Source of the DNA: Isoetes taiwanensis
Lineage: Eukaryota > Streptophyta > Lycopodiopsida > Isoetales > Isoetaceae
DNA length: 64,000 nt
Assembly (NCBI GenBank): GCA_021234155.1
Contig: JAJEKV010000191.1
Coordinates: forward strand, 465,806 to 529,805
Reading direction: 5' to 3'
A program made the translations under genes and the position numbers. This document shows positions 40,345-52,601 of this stretch, in pieces (the stretch's first letter is position 1; each line of letters opens with the position of its first letter). The notes under the pieces are model-generated. The model saw nothing but the letters and a program-made list of their open reading frames with translations, did not search any database and was not told the DNA's origin.

Positions 40345-40780
40345 TTGTATACATGTATACAAAGGGCACATGAAATTCAAGTTCAAATTGGAATTCAAAT
40401 TCGAATTTGAGGGATACCGGTGGGAGGGAAAATTTGAAATTCAAATTTTACACAAATTGTGTTGGTTTTTCGGCCATAACTTTTGCTAGGCACCTCCAAA
40501 TCGAAAGATTTCAGATGCAATGGATTCATCTCGATGAGAACTATCCATTGGGTACCCATCTTGATATGTTTGGAGCTGTGGTTAGAGAGCTACACTCGTT
40601 TGAATGAAAACGGGTTAAAGAGCATGTGCAAAATGCATTAATTGCAATTTGAGCACATGTTTGTACTATTTGGTGGAAAACGGTTTTTGGAAGCCAAAAC
40701 ACGAATATTGACTTTGCGGGAGGACAAAAAAAGGGGCAAGTTGGCCGGAAAATTTTTTTCCGGTTGTATACATGTATACA
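40345..40780. repeat. Segment bounded by two TGTATACATGTATACA palindromes
   Basis: The 16-bp palindrome occurs at about 40346-40361 and 40765-40780 in the same sequence context (ttG before, then AAAGGG or GGGG after). Between them lie Tyr/Phe-poor AT-rich words (AATTCAAATTCGAATTTG, itself near-palindromic) and CCGGAAAA-TTTTTTTCCGG, a further hairpin at 40745-40763. Frames across it are low complexity. Nature unknown. Confidence 0.6.
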
Positions 40781-40835
40781 GGGGTGCACAAATGGGGGCA
40801 GCAATTTGTATATCGAAACATTTTTAATAATGTAT

Positions 40836-40837
<2 letters not shown>

Positions 40838-40909
<72 letters not shown>
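40838..40909. repeat. (TA)n tract
   Basis: About 75 bp of TA at the left edge of the large tandem duplication. Confidence 0.95.
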
Positions 40910-40920
<11 letters not shown>

Positions 40921-43900
40921 TAAGCTAAGTTTAGTGCTAAGGTTAGCTCTTAATTTTGCCTAATATTTAACAAATATGGTGATGCATTTACCTTAATTTC
41001 CTCTATATTTGTGGCATAGGGTTCCCATACACCTAGTAGTCATCTGCTCAAATTGAAACATGGCCCTCGGCTCATACTCCCTTTACTAGTGATTGATGTT
41101 TGTTCAAGCTAGTGTATAATGGTACAAGTATTTTCCCTCATATTGGAGTACTAGTATTCTATTCCCCCTTCTATTGTCTTAGAGCTTGGGATGTGCTACA
41201 AAATGGTTGTGAATTAGTGACATTATTTCTATTCGGATATTTGCTTATAGATGTTTTATCCTGGTATTGATTGGCACCTTACTGTTGCTGTGTTGCATCC
41301 ATTAGGTATAATTACTCACACGGTGTTCCTGTGCATTTTGTTACATCTGACCAACTTGGATTCTAACATTAAATTCAAAGATGTTATTTTGGAAAGATGA
41401 GATTCGTTTTTTTTGGAGCATGATTCTATTGGGAACTAGAGGCGGGGTAATAATTGTATTTTCTGATCTTACTGAAGTTTACCAAGTTATTGGGATATAT
41501 TGGGCCAAGTGCGCATGTTAAGATCCGTAGCCTTCAAATAGATAGATTATGTGCACAAGGGCGCACTCAAGTCAGTTAAGAATTATGCAGTAACTTAGGT
41601 AACATTGGACATTGCTTGATGACCGTTCAATAGCTTTTGCTACATCTTCTAAAGCCCCTCGCATCCACCTGATATCTTATGGTTGCATGGCTGCATATGG
41701 CATTCGTTGCAGGAGTTTATGTGGGTTTATTTTGATTGCATTGTATCTAAATGTATGTGCTATCATGCATGGGTGGTACAATACTTGGTATATTGCAATT
41801 ATACTCAGACTTGGCTCTAACCATGGTAAGATGTAAAGTTAAATATTGGGTCGTAACCATTATGGTGTAGTATTTTACACAGCTTGCGAACTTCAACAAA
41901 ATATTGCAATTTTTATCTAAGTTTGTTGGGGACGAAACCCTAACTTACTAACAGAAACCTAAGTATGAGACGCATTCCGGCTGCCGCCGGTAGAAGACTC
42001 TGGATTGTGGCATAGCTTTCATCCACCTTTTGCTGATGTGTCCACGCTCTGATACGATTCGGACTATAATATCATGCTGACGAATTGATACTGACCGGTA
42101 CAGGTAACTAGACTCCAGCATCACTTTAATCTTTCTGATTAAGTAATAAGCACATTTTATTAGCTTAGTTCTAAGCAATGCGACTGGCATTAGGGCAGGA
42201 CAGATCTATAAATATGGTATTTCTCCCTTTCTATATTGCATTTGATCCATGAGCAAAGATGGCAGGCCTGAGGGCGCTCATAATAAAGGCCTGAGGGCAG
42301 CAAGATTTCAAAGGGTGTGGAGGCATCTATTGGCAACTTAGATATTGTGGCCTTATCCAATTCCATTGAAGATGACGATTCTGAGGAGACATACAGCCAA
42401 ATCAGGTCTCCCTTTATATTTAGAATTTAAATTCTTACACCACTACTATTGAATCTGATTTTCTACTTTCCAAATTTGCTGGGTTATTAAGGTTTATAGC
42501 AGTATATACTCTTTATGCATAAGCTAGGCCTGTTTTAGTTATGGTTTCCTCTATTCCCTGTATTCTTGGTTTTGTTCGAATAAAATTGCTTAAATGCCTG
42601 TTTCCAGCATTTATATCTCCATTTAATTTCGTTTTCCTTCTCCATTTAATTTCAAGGGTTTCCTACTCCATTTAACTTCGATTTCCATGTTCTCCTTGTA
42701 ATCCACATGTTTTTGGGCTGATGATGTTCACTTTATACATTTCCAGTAGTATTTATTGAGCTTTTTCTCTTATCCACTATTTGTTGCACCCTTGTAGTTT
42801 CCTTAATTATCTAGATATCTTGTGTTTATATGCTGAGGGCATAAGATTGACCAAGGTTTTGTATATTGGATTACTAACTATCTGCATTTGTTTCCCCCTT
42901 TAGTCCTATGCTTCTATAGTCTGGGTATTACATCTTTATCTGCCATGGTTTAATGGGTTTTCAGCATGATGCATCTGCTTAATCCATAACATTTTGCATG
43001 TGCTAGCTCCAGCAATATGATATATGGGCATTTCCTGTTTAACTGATTGGTATCAGATAATCTTGCTCTTTATGATCCATAAATGTACTGATTTCCTTCA
43101 CATTATAACCATCTCTAGCTGACTGTTTATGTTGGCCTTGAATCTTAAACTGTACATTGCATTTTTAAGTCAGACTTATGTGCTTTTTGGTCTCAGATCT
43201 GCTATGGTTCTGCTTCGGCTAGTTTCTCAATATTTTACTTAACATGGCCTGTAGTTCCACCCCAGTTCACCCAACCGCCTGCTTAAGTGGAGTGCCACCC
43301 CTTTGGTTTATGATTTTACTCTAGTTCTCTGATTTATTGGTTTATTAGCTAGGGTTGTGCCATCACTGAATTAGAACCTGTCCTTAGGAATATTAGTTTG
43401 GGCTGGAATTTCCCTGATATATGACTTTATGGTTACATTTTTTCTGCAACCATCTGCTTAATTATCTGATATGTCTTCCTTTATCTAGCATACAACCTCA
43501 ATGGGCATTCGGATCTTCAAAGATTCTTTTAATTACGTTATTTTTTGGTTTATTGTTCAAATGTAATTTGAGTTAAATTATCATTAAATTATGACGATTT
43601 TTTCTCGTAATTTCTATTAATTTGTGGGTAAAGGGCGAAAGGCCAAGGTGGTTCATTGCTTACCCTTAGCATATGCATTTTTACCCTTCTTAGGCTAACA
43701 AGTGCATTTTTGCTTGCAGTAACCCAACTACCTTCTCCCATGCATTAATGGATTTGGTATGCTTACAGATTCATTCTTCAAGCTTATGAACACAACTTTA
43801 ATCTTGTTTCTGGTTTACCTCAATTTGGTGAGTTAGCGATGCCGCTTTGAGCGTTGAAATTTTTGTACGACATGTGGTAATTAACTTTCTACTTGCAGTA

Positions 43901-44680
43901 CATCCTCTGAGTTGAAAACTGGAGTCACTATTGTTATCACTTGTTTTCTATTCTGCTTTTGTTGCCTTTGTATATGATTATTGAATAAAATTTTGGTTCT
44001 CATTCTGATGTACCTTGGATAGACCAAAAATATGTCTCAATATTTCATGTCTTTGGAAGAAAAATAGTGTCTGCATCTGTATACGTGGAAATCAAGACTA
44101 ATGGCTATCATTGTTTTCTCATCTTTCTGTTTTCTCATCTTTCTGTTTTTTCCTTTTGTAAAATATCATGTTTTTCCTATGTAAAGTATCCTCAGGTCCA
44201 TATTATTTGATATTTATCGGCATGCCATCTAAGTTATTTGTCTGCTTTGTTGTGCATCATTAAGTTTGATGTTTGCAATTTATTTTAACTAAATCTCATT
44301 TGCTATGAGTTTTGCTCAGCTTATTACTGAAAATATTGCTTGAAGGCTTAATATATGAGTGCATCTTTTAAGTGAACTAAGAGTGGTTGTTGCATGGATT
44401 TGGTCCAATTATTTTAGCTGTTCCTAATCATTGCTACTTGAATGTTTTGTATAGTAAAGCCTGGGTTAGGTTAATCTGAGTAGTATATTTACATTGTGAT
44501 CTCTGTTAAAAGAATAATCGATCTATTATTGGGCACAATGTATTGTATTTTATGATGGTCCCATGATCTCTAAAGCTTTCCTTTTTAGGATCCAATAAAT
44601 CCAGTTGTCCTAATTAGTTAGTCTAGGGCTTCTTGGATGTCTAGTTGAAACTTAAGGTTTTGGCTAGGCTGGTTTATATA
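40910..44680 (+). repeat. Large tandem duplication, copy 1 (3.77 kb)
   Basis: Direct repeat of 45391-49370, nearly identical over long stretches. It begins ATATATAAATATAAGCTAAG and ends GGCTAGGCTGGTTTATATA. Compared with copy 2 it lacks about 209 bp (equivalent to 47505-47713) flanked in copy 2 by direct repeats, and it has clustered small indels in the exon at about 43700-43880 that destroy the frame there. It is mostly intron-like sequence. Confidence 0.93.
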
Positions 44681-45390
44681 TTCCCCCACTTTGGATCACT
44701 GGTTTTACCGGTGTGAGCTTTGGGGATCATTGGGACTTACTATAATTTTATTGTATTGATTTAATATCTTGGTTGAACTTGTTTCTTACTTCCTATTTGT
44801 CTTGTAGGAAGAAAACATTCACAAGTATACTGCTGTTGTGGAGGCTAAGGCCGCTGGTATACAATGGAATGAATCTTGCTCTTGTGCCTATTTCTACTGA
44901 GATTTATCCAAAATCTTTAATGGCCTTCTCTCAAAGATAGATACTGTCTACAAGCTGATGAAAGGTGAGACCTCTACCATATTGTTTTGCAACATTTTTT
45001 GGATTCAATATAACTATAAAAGTAAAAAAATAAGGATTATTATCATGTGCTGTTTATCTACATTGTGCATAAATTTACTCTGGCCACAGTGCCAAATCCA
45101 AATTTACTGGGTTATTTCCCAAATATCTCTACTGGCCACTGCGCCAAATTTACTGGGATTGAACAGTTTTGAACTCACTAAAACAAAAATATCTTCGAAG
45201 GAGGATATGTGGCAAAAGTTCTCAAGATCTTTCATGGAAAAATTCGAGCTTTACATAATCTGGTAATTTACTTTGCGTAATATTTGGTTTTGTTTTGAAT
45301 TAGTTGGCAGGGGGGTCCCTATGGCATAGGGACCCTCCCGTCCTTATGCATTATATGGGACCTATCTCTGCCTTCCGGCAGGAGGGAGGC
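44681..45390 (+). pseudogene. Spacer between duplication copies, with an exon fragment
   Basis: 44809-44965 follows a TTGTAG acceptor, encodes HKYTAVVEAKAAGIQWNESC and, in another frame, LALVPISTEIYPKSLMAFSQ, and ends at ATGAAAG|GTGAG. This looks like a conserved exon with a frame break. 45313-45335 is a hairpin with 11-bp arms (GGGTCCCTATG / CATAGGGACCC). The exon presumably belongs to the same gene as the duplicated segment. Confidence 0.5.
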
Positions 45391-48300
45391 ATATATAAAT
45401 ATAAGCTAAGTTTAGTGCTAAGGTTAGCTCTTAATTTTGCCTAATATTTAACAAATATGGTGATGCATTTACCTTAATTTCCTCTATATTTGTGGCATAG
45501 GGTTCCCATACACCTAGTAGTCATCTGCTCAAATTGAAACATGGCCCTCGGCTCATACTCCCTTTACTAGTGATTGATGTTTGTTCAAGCTAGTGTATAA
45601 TGGTACAAGTATTTTCCCTCATATTGGAGTACTAGTATTCTATTCCCCCTTCTATTGTCTTAGAGCTTGGGATGTGCTACAAAATGGTTGTGAATTAGTG
45701 ACATTATTTCTGTTCGGATATTTGCTTATAGATGTTTTATCCTGGTATTGATTGGCACCTTACTGTTGCTGTGTTGCATCCATTAGGTATAATTACTCAC
45801 ACGGTGTTCCTGTGCATTTTGTTACATCTGACCAACTTGGACTCTAACATTAAATTCAGCATGTTATTTTGGAAAGATGAGATTCGTTTTTTTTGGAGCA
45901 TGATTCTATTGGGAACTAGAGGCGGGGTAATAATTGTATTTTCTGATCTTACTGAAGTTTACCAAGTTATTGGGATATATTGGGCCAAGTGCGCATGTTA
46001 AGATCCGTAGCCTTCAAATAGATAGATTATGTGCACAAGGGCGCACTCAAGTCAGTTAAGAATTATGCAGTAACTTAGGTAACATTGGACATTGCTTGAT
46101 GACCGTTCAATAGCTTTTGCTACATCTTCTAAAGCCCCTCGCATCCACTGTATATCTTATGGTTGCATGGCTGCATATGGCATTCGTTGCAGGAGTTTAT
46201 GTGGGTTTATTTTGATTGCATTGTATCTAAATGTATGTGCTATCATGCATGGGTGGTACAATACTTGGTATATTGCAATTATACTCAGACTTGGCTCTAA
46301 CCATGGTAAGATGTAAAGTTAAATATTGGGTCGTAACCATTATGGTGTAGTATTTTACACAGCTTGCGAACTTCAACAAAATATTGCAATTTTTATCTAA
46401 GTTTGTTGGGGACGAAACCCTAACTTACTAACAGAAACCTAAGTATGAGACGCATTCCGGCTGCCGCCGGTAGAAGACTCTGGATTGTGGCATAGCTTTC
46501 ATCCACCTTTTGCTGATGTGTCCACGCTCTGATACGATTCGGACTATAATATCATGCTGACGGATTGATACTGACCGGTACAGGTAACTAGACTCCAGCA
46601 TCACTTTAATCTTTCTGATTAAGTAATAAGCACATTTTATTAGCTTAGTTCTAAGCAATGCGACTGGCATTAGGGCAGGACAGATCTATAAATATGGTAT
46701 TTCTCCCTTTCTATATTGCATTTGATCCATGAGCAAAGATGGCAGGCCTGAGGGCGCTCATAATAAAGGCCTGAGGGCAGCAAGATTTCAAAGGGTGTGG
46801 AGGCATCTACTGGCAACTTAGATATTGTGGCCTTATCCAATTCCATTGAAGATGACGATTCTGAGGAGACATACAGCCAAATCAGGTCTCCCTTTATATT
46901 TAGAATTTAAATTCTTACACCACTACTATTGAATCTGATTTTCTACTTTCCAAATTTGCTGGGTTATTAAGGTTTATAGCAGTATATACTCTTTATGCAT
47001 AAGCTAGGCCTGTTTTAGTTATGGTTTCCTCTATTCCTGTATTGCTGGTTTTGTTCAGAATAAATTTGCTTAAATGCCTGTTTCCAGCATTTATATCTCC
47101 ATTTAATTTCGTTTTCCTTCTCCATTTAATTTCAAGGGTTTCCTACTCCATTTAACTTCGATTTCCATGTTCTCCTTGTAATCCACATGTTTTTGGGCTG
47201 ATGATGTTCACTTTATACATTTCCAGTAGTATTTATTGAGCTTTTTCTCTTATCCACTATTTGTTGCACCCTTGTAGTTTCCTTAATTATCTAGATATCT
47301 TGTGTTTATATGCTGAGGGCATAAGATTGACCAAGGTTTTGTATATTGGATTACTAACTATCTGCATTTGTTTCCCCCTTTAGTCCTATGCTTCTATAGT
47401 CTGGGTATTACATCTTTATCTGCCATGGTTTAATGGGTTTTCAGCATGATGCATCTGCTTAATCCATAACATTTTGCATGTGCTAGCTCCAGCAATATGG
47501 TATATGGGCGTTTCCTGTTTAAATGATTTGTATCATATAATCATGCTTAGATCTTTGAGCCTAGTAGTGTTAGTCTTATTCTGGGATTGGCCCCTTAGGC
47601 CTGCTTTTATTGTCTGGTATTACATCTTTATCTGCCATGGTTTAATATGTTTTCAGCATGTTGCATCTGCTTAATCCATAACATTGTGCATGTGCTAGCT
47701 CCAGCAATATGATATATGGGCATTTCCTGTTTAACTGATTGGTATCAGATAATCTTGCTCTTTATGATCCATAAATGTACTGATTTCCTTCACATTATAA
47801 CCATCTCTAGCTGACTGTTTATGTTGGCCTTGAATCTTAAACTGTACATTGCATTTTTAAGTCAGACTTATGTGCTTTTTGGTCTCAGATCTGCTATGGT
47901 TCTGCTTCGGCTAGTTTCTCAATATTTTACTTAACATGGCCTGTAGTTCCACCCCAGTTCACCCAACCGCCTGCTTAAGTGGAGTGCCACCCCTTTGGTT
48001 TATGATTTTACTCTAGTTCTCTGATTTATTGGTTTATTAGCTAGGGTTGTGCCATCACTGAATTAGAACCTGTCCTTAGGAATATTAGTTTGGGCTGGAA
48101 TTTCCCTGATATATGACTTTATGGTTACATTTTTTCTGCAACCATCTGCTTAATTATCTGATATGTCTTCCTTTATCTAGCATACAACCTCAATGGGCAT
48201 TCGGATCTTCAGCATTCTTTTAATTCTGTTATTTTGGTTTATTGTTCAAATGTAATTTGAGTTAAATTATCATTAAATTATGACGATTTTTTCTGTAATT

Positions 48301-49370
48301 TCTATTAATTTGTGGGTAAAGGGCCGAAAGGCCAAGGTGGTTCATTGCTTACCTGCTAGCATATGCATTTTTACCCTTCTTAGGCTAACAAGTGCATTTT
48401 TGCTGCAGGTAACCGAACTACCTTCTCCCATGCATTGTGGATTTGGTATGCTTACGGATTCATTCTTCAAGCTTATGAACACAACTTTAATCTTGTTTCT
48501 GGTTTACCTCAATTTGGTGAGTTAGCAGTCTGCTTTGAGCAGCAGAATTTTTGTACGACATGTGGTAATTAACTTTCTACTTGCAGTACATCCTCTGAGT
48601 TGAAAACTGGAGTCACTATTGTTATCACTTGTTTTCTATTCTGCTTTTGTTGCCTTTGTATATGATTATTGAATAAAATTTTGGTTCTCATTCTGATGTA
48701 CCTTGGATAGACCAAAAATATGTCTCAATATTTCATGTCTTTGGAAGAAAAATAGTGTCTGCATCTGTATACGTGGAAATCAAGACTAATGGCTATCATT
48801 GTTTTCTCATCTTTCTGTTTTCTCATCTTTCTGTTTTTTCCTTTTGTAAAATATCATGTTTTTCCTATGTAAAGTATCCTCAGGTCCATATTATTTGATA
48901 TTTATCGACATGCCATCTAAGTTATTTGTCTGCTTTGTTGTGCATCATTAAGTTTGATGTTTGCAATTTATTTTAACTAAGTCTCATTTGCTATGAGTTT
49001 TGCTCAGCTTATTACTGAAAATATTGCTTGAAGGCTTAATATATGAGTGCATCTTTTAAGTGAACTAAGAGTGGTTGTTGCATGGATTTGGTCCAATTAT
49101 TTTAGCTGTTCCAAATCATTGCTACTTGAATGTTTTGTATAGTAAAACCTGGGTTAGATTAATCTGAGTAGTATATTTACATTGTAATCTCTGTTAAAAG
49201 AATAATCGATCTATTATTGGGCACAATGTATTGTATTTTATGATGGTCCCATGATCTCTAAAGCTTTCCTTTTTAGGATCCAATAAATCCAGTTGTCCTA
49301 ATTAGTTAGTCTAGGGCTTCTTGGATGTCTAGTTGAAACTTAAGGTTTTGGCTAGGCTGGTTTATATATA
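45391..49370 (+). repeat. Large tandem duplication, copy 2 (3.98 kb)
   Basis: Direct repeat of copy 1. It keeps a 209-bp stretch with two copies of a ~110-bp sequence (47407-47500 and 47617-47715); copy 1 carries one hybrid copy, as expected if it lost the interval by recombination. It ends in TATATATATA directly against the 3' flank of the minus-strand gene. Confidence 0.93.
46765..48564 (+). other. Two exons of an unidentified gene in duplication copy 2
   Basis: About 46765-46885 encodes KGVEASTGNLDIVALSNSIE, then DDDSEETYSQI, ending at CAG|GTCTCC. 48384-48564 (CTTAG acceptor, 60 codons plus one base, donor TGTG|GTAATT) encodes NRTTFSHALWIWYAYGFILQ and AYEHNFNLVSGLPQFGELAV, and is fully open. 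The second exon is hydrophobic and could be membrane-associated. The matching exon in copy 1 is frameshifted. I do not recognise the family. Introns are long (over 1 kb). Confidence 0.5.
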
Positions 49371-49500
49371 TATATATATTTCATCAACATGAATATAAAC
49401 ACACCATAAAAGTTGCAGCACAACTTTTTCCTTATTTACTTACTACCAAGCCTCAGCTTATATGGGTCATGAGACTGCAACTTTTGAAACTTTTATCACT

Positions 49501-50726
49501 CTAAGAAAAGAGTGAATCTGCTTCTTTAATAGCCTGCTTGCGACTTTCTTCCTTCATTCCAGAAATGACAGTGTCACGAGGCTTGTAACGACGAACATTG
49601 AACTCTGTTGCATTGCCAAAGCATCAGTAGCAATACAGTTCGAGAAGAGAAGCATCAAAAACAATAATTCACCTCCAGTTATGCCATTGCGATCATCTTG
49701 AACAAACAAGACGCGGCTGCTGTCTGACCAAGCATCCAGTTTAATGCGATAAACCTGGTCGATGATAAACCTAAAGCTATTAGATTTGATCGCCCTTCAA
49801 TGATGACTCTTCAATGAACAAAGATAACTTACCTTGAAGTATGGGTGATCGATGTCTGGATAACGCAATATGCCAATATCAAGCATGGTCTTCTCATGGC
49901 GCTCATGCTTGGCGAAAAAGGTTTCAAAGCTATTGATTGTTGCACCAGTCTGAGCAGTAATGCGGCCAAGGACATCGATATCAATTTGTATGGCAGCCAA
50001 AATATCTGGGTCATCGACCAGTTTGACAAACCAGGAGTGAACCTGAAAAGAAAGGAAATTATACGATTAGAAATGAATTAACTTTTATTGTTCTCTTCGA
50101 GGCCAAATGTCCATATGGAATCCAGTACAGGAGACCAAATGGTCATACGGAACCCAATATATAAATACAAGAAATGGTCTGGAATGGAAAATGGAAACCA
50201 AATACATAAATACACGAGAAGATACAAATCCTACATTGTGCAGGCCTTTAGTGGACATTCATGCTGCTTACCTCACGCACAACTTGCTCATCAGGTGATC
50301 CATCGAACTTGAAGTAGTTTATATTGTTCTTGACTAGCATATCTGATCTATGGATCCCGTCATCCATGGGCTCGATCAATGGATTCTGCATCAAAGTGCT
50401 CACTATTTTCTCCCAATTCCGTTGTTCAGCTGGAATGCGAGCAATGATCTTTGTAGTTCCCGCTATCATGACCTTGAGATTGTCATCTAGTGTTTTTATG
50501 CTTTCACTGTTGAGCTTTCCAAAGGAGGGCGCAAGAGCAACTGTGAGATAATCTTTTGCCTCTTTATCCCTGACATTGATCTATCAAATACAAAGTACAT
50601 ATCAGTGTTCAAGAAGATATACAAACATTCAAGCAAGCATTTGCTTACTTTAGAGAAGTCAAATGAATTCACAGTCTTAGCAATGTCTTTTTGATCGCCA
50701 AAGGCAGCAGCTATTAAAGATTGCAT
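49501..50726 (-). CDS. Intact five-exon gene, conserved-looking protein of unknown function
   Basis: Exons on the minus strand: 50726-50649, 50580-50272, 50042-49833, 49754-49673, 49604-49501. All introns are GT-AG, phases agree, and the sum is 783 nt, 260 residues plus stop TAG. The start is the first ATG in frame (MQSLIAAAFGDQKDIAK). Recognisable blocks are IARIPAEQRNWEKIVSTLMQ, SWFVKLVDDPDILAAIQIDI, RHEKTMLDIGILRYPDIDHP, YFKVYRIKLDAW and a charged tail ending ADSLFS. There is no signal peptide or membrane segment. I do not recognise a domain; it reads as a soluble mixed alpha/beta protein. It is the only gene here that splices cleanly with no break. Its last exon is copied at 4121-4343. 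Confidence 0.8.
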
Positions 50727-50751
50727 GGTGATGATGATGAAGATCGCATAC

Positions 50752-50968
50752 CGAAGTTGGGTTTAAATGGTGCTTCCTGTAGAACCTGCTGGCTTCCTAG
50801 AATGATCTTTTCTTTCTTTAATCATCTCATTCACGTGAGGCACGTCAAAGTTTTTCTTGAATTTTTTTAGAGAAACTTAATTATATACAGAAGTTGGGTT
50901 TAAATAGGGCTTTTCGTTGAACCTTCTAGCTTCTCCTTAATCAAATCATTCACATGGGACATCTAGCA
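50752..50968 (-). promoter_or_regulatory. Candidate promoter with a duplicated upstream segment
   Basis: TATATAA lies on the minus strand at 50887-50881, about 155 bases before the ATG; a G-box CACGTG lies at 50832-50837. The stretch from GAAGTTGGGTTTAAAT (50752) is repeated in worn form from 50889, so the 5' region has a tandem duplication of about 90 bp. Motif-based only. Confidence 0.35.
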
Positions 50969-51960
50969 TACACATAACATGGCAACTCAATGCTTTTATT
51001 GACTTATTCTACATTATAACACGCAATACATTATAACACGCTTTTATTAAGTTATTCTACATTATAACCGGGCGTGGTATTTATCAACCACCGTCATGTT
51101 TGAACAAAAAAAAATACACGAGGTTGTCAAAACCACATTGAGAGAAAAAATACACGGAGTTTTTTTAGGTTCACGCTGGTTCAAACATGACGGTGGTTGA
51201 TAAATACCATGATTGCATTATAACACGCTTTTGAGAAGTATAGAAGGACATTGAATTCAATAGTCGTGTCACATCAAATTTGATATTCCCCCCACATCAT
51301 TAGACTTTTATAAAAAAATCTCTTTTAACTATTGCTTTTTCTCGGCTTCTTAAGGCTTCTCGAATCACTTCTTAAGGTTTCTCGGGTTAGTATTTACTGT
51401 TATTTACATAAAGTAGTTATTTTCCATAAAGCATGTTATTTACTTTTACATGCATCAGTCCTAAAGTGCCCTACCTTGAATTATCTGTGATCTTGCCGAT
51501 TCCTCTGCTCTTATTCTATTTCACTAGCTCTTCCTCTATCTGTTCTAATTAATGATCTAAAATAATGAAGTTATTCTATTTCACTAGCTCTTCCTCTATT
51601 TCACTAGCTCTTCCTCTATCCCACTAGCTCTTACTCTATATTTTCTAATTAATGATCTTAAATAATGAAGTTATTCTATTTCACTAGCTCTTCCTCTATC
51701 TGTTCTATTTCATATCTGATCTATGATCTTGCTCTATGATCTAGATCATAGATCATAGATCATAGATCTTCACTAGCTCTTCCTCTATCTGCTCTAAATA
51801 ATGAACTAAAACAATGAACTAAATATTGAACTAAACAAGGAGTATTATTATTATATATCTGCTCTAACTGGCTTTATATTTTGAATTCTGCATTCTGCAT
51901 TCTGCATTCTGCATTCTGCATTATGCATTTTGTTAGAATAATATGTTGGAATGGGAGAAA
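50969..51960. repeat. Intergenic with inverted-repeat element and minisatellites
   Basis: 51075-51105 and 51179-51209 are perfect 31-bp inverted repeats (TGGTATTTATCAACCACCGT start), a 135-bp hairpin or MITE-like element flanked by CATTATAAC words. 51520-51730 repeats TTCTATTTCACTAGCTCTTC and TAATGATCTxAAATAATGAAG several times; 51743-51770 repeats AGATCAT; 51890-51925 is (GCATTCT)5. No coding. Confidence 0.85.
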
Positions 51961-52083
51961 TCGCGCTTGGCGCATTTCTATTTTTGGGTTACGTTTTCCA
52001 CTAGGTTAATCAAATCGCGCCAGGCGCGTTTTTAGTTTGGCATTTCAATTTCATACGGCTCTATACAAATCGCGCCAGGCGCG
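51961..52083. repeat. GC palindrome cluster A (three copies)
   Basis: TCGCGCTTGGCGCA at 51961, and the perfect 13-mer CGCGCCAGGCGCG at 52016-52028 and 52071-52083. Each is preceded by AAAT and copy 2 is followed by TTT, extending the dyad. They stand just upstream of the ATG at 52128 in otherwise AT-rich DNA. Confidence 0.9.
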
Positions 52084-52127
52084 TGTGAAATAGATCCGTA
52101 CTAATTACTTTCTCTCGTTCTAGTGCC

Positions 52128-52510
52128 ATGGATTTTCCTTATGCATGGACACCGGCCGGTTCTAGTTCCCGGACGACCATCAACTCGACCCCTCGTACAA
52201 GATATTACTTGAGTGTGCTGTTCAAAACGTTCAAAGAGAGTTGGAGAATCCATTAGACAGCCTGTATCAGGGGCCATGGGTACACTTCCATCGCATCTAT
52301 GGACATATCAGACTCCTCATGCTCTTAGTAAGGCTCATGCCAACAAATAAGTACAAGGATTTGATTTATAGTATCAGGGATCGATACAACACTCTGGTTT
52401 GGAGACTCGACATCCTCAGGAAAGATGAGGATCCTGTCATATCAGGGTGGTTCAGGTGGGACTTCTTGCGGGATTGGGCAGATGAAGTGGGCCTGTCTGA
52501 CATATTGTAG
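52128..52510 (+). pseudogene. Unidentified ORF fragment between palindrome clusters
   Basis: ATG at 52128 opens MDFPYAWTPAGSSSRTT; after a shift near 52185 the frame continues DPSYKILLECAVQNVQRE to the stop at 52508 and contains SLYQGPWVHFHRIYGHIRLL and DPVISGWFRWDFLRDWADEV. It is rich in Trp, Arg and Asp, about 125 residues in total. I do not recognise a family. Palindromes lie 45-167 bp upstream and 15-91 bp downstream. Confidence 0.5.
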
Positions 52511-52524
52511 AGATAGAAAGAATT

Positions 52525-52601
52525 CGCGCCTGGCGCATTTTTGCAGAAGAAGAAATGTACATAACTTTTTTGGAATATGAATACAAACTCGCGCCTGGCG
52601 C
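52525..52601. repeat. GC palindrome cluster B (two copies)
   Basis: CGCGCCTGGCGC at 52525-52536 and 52590-52601, each followed by ATTTTTGCA or AATTTTGCA. They begin 15 bp after the stop codon of the preceding ORF. Confidence 0.9.

Noticed and set aside
40910-49370. The 4-kb direct repeats as LTRs of a giant retrotransposon
   Set aside because: No TG...CA ends, no primer binding site or polypurine tract in the 0.7-kb spacer, no gag-pol, and the repeats contain exon-like sequence; tandem gene-segment duplication fits better.
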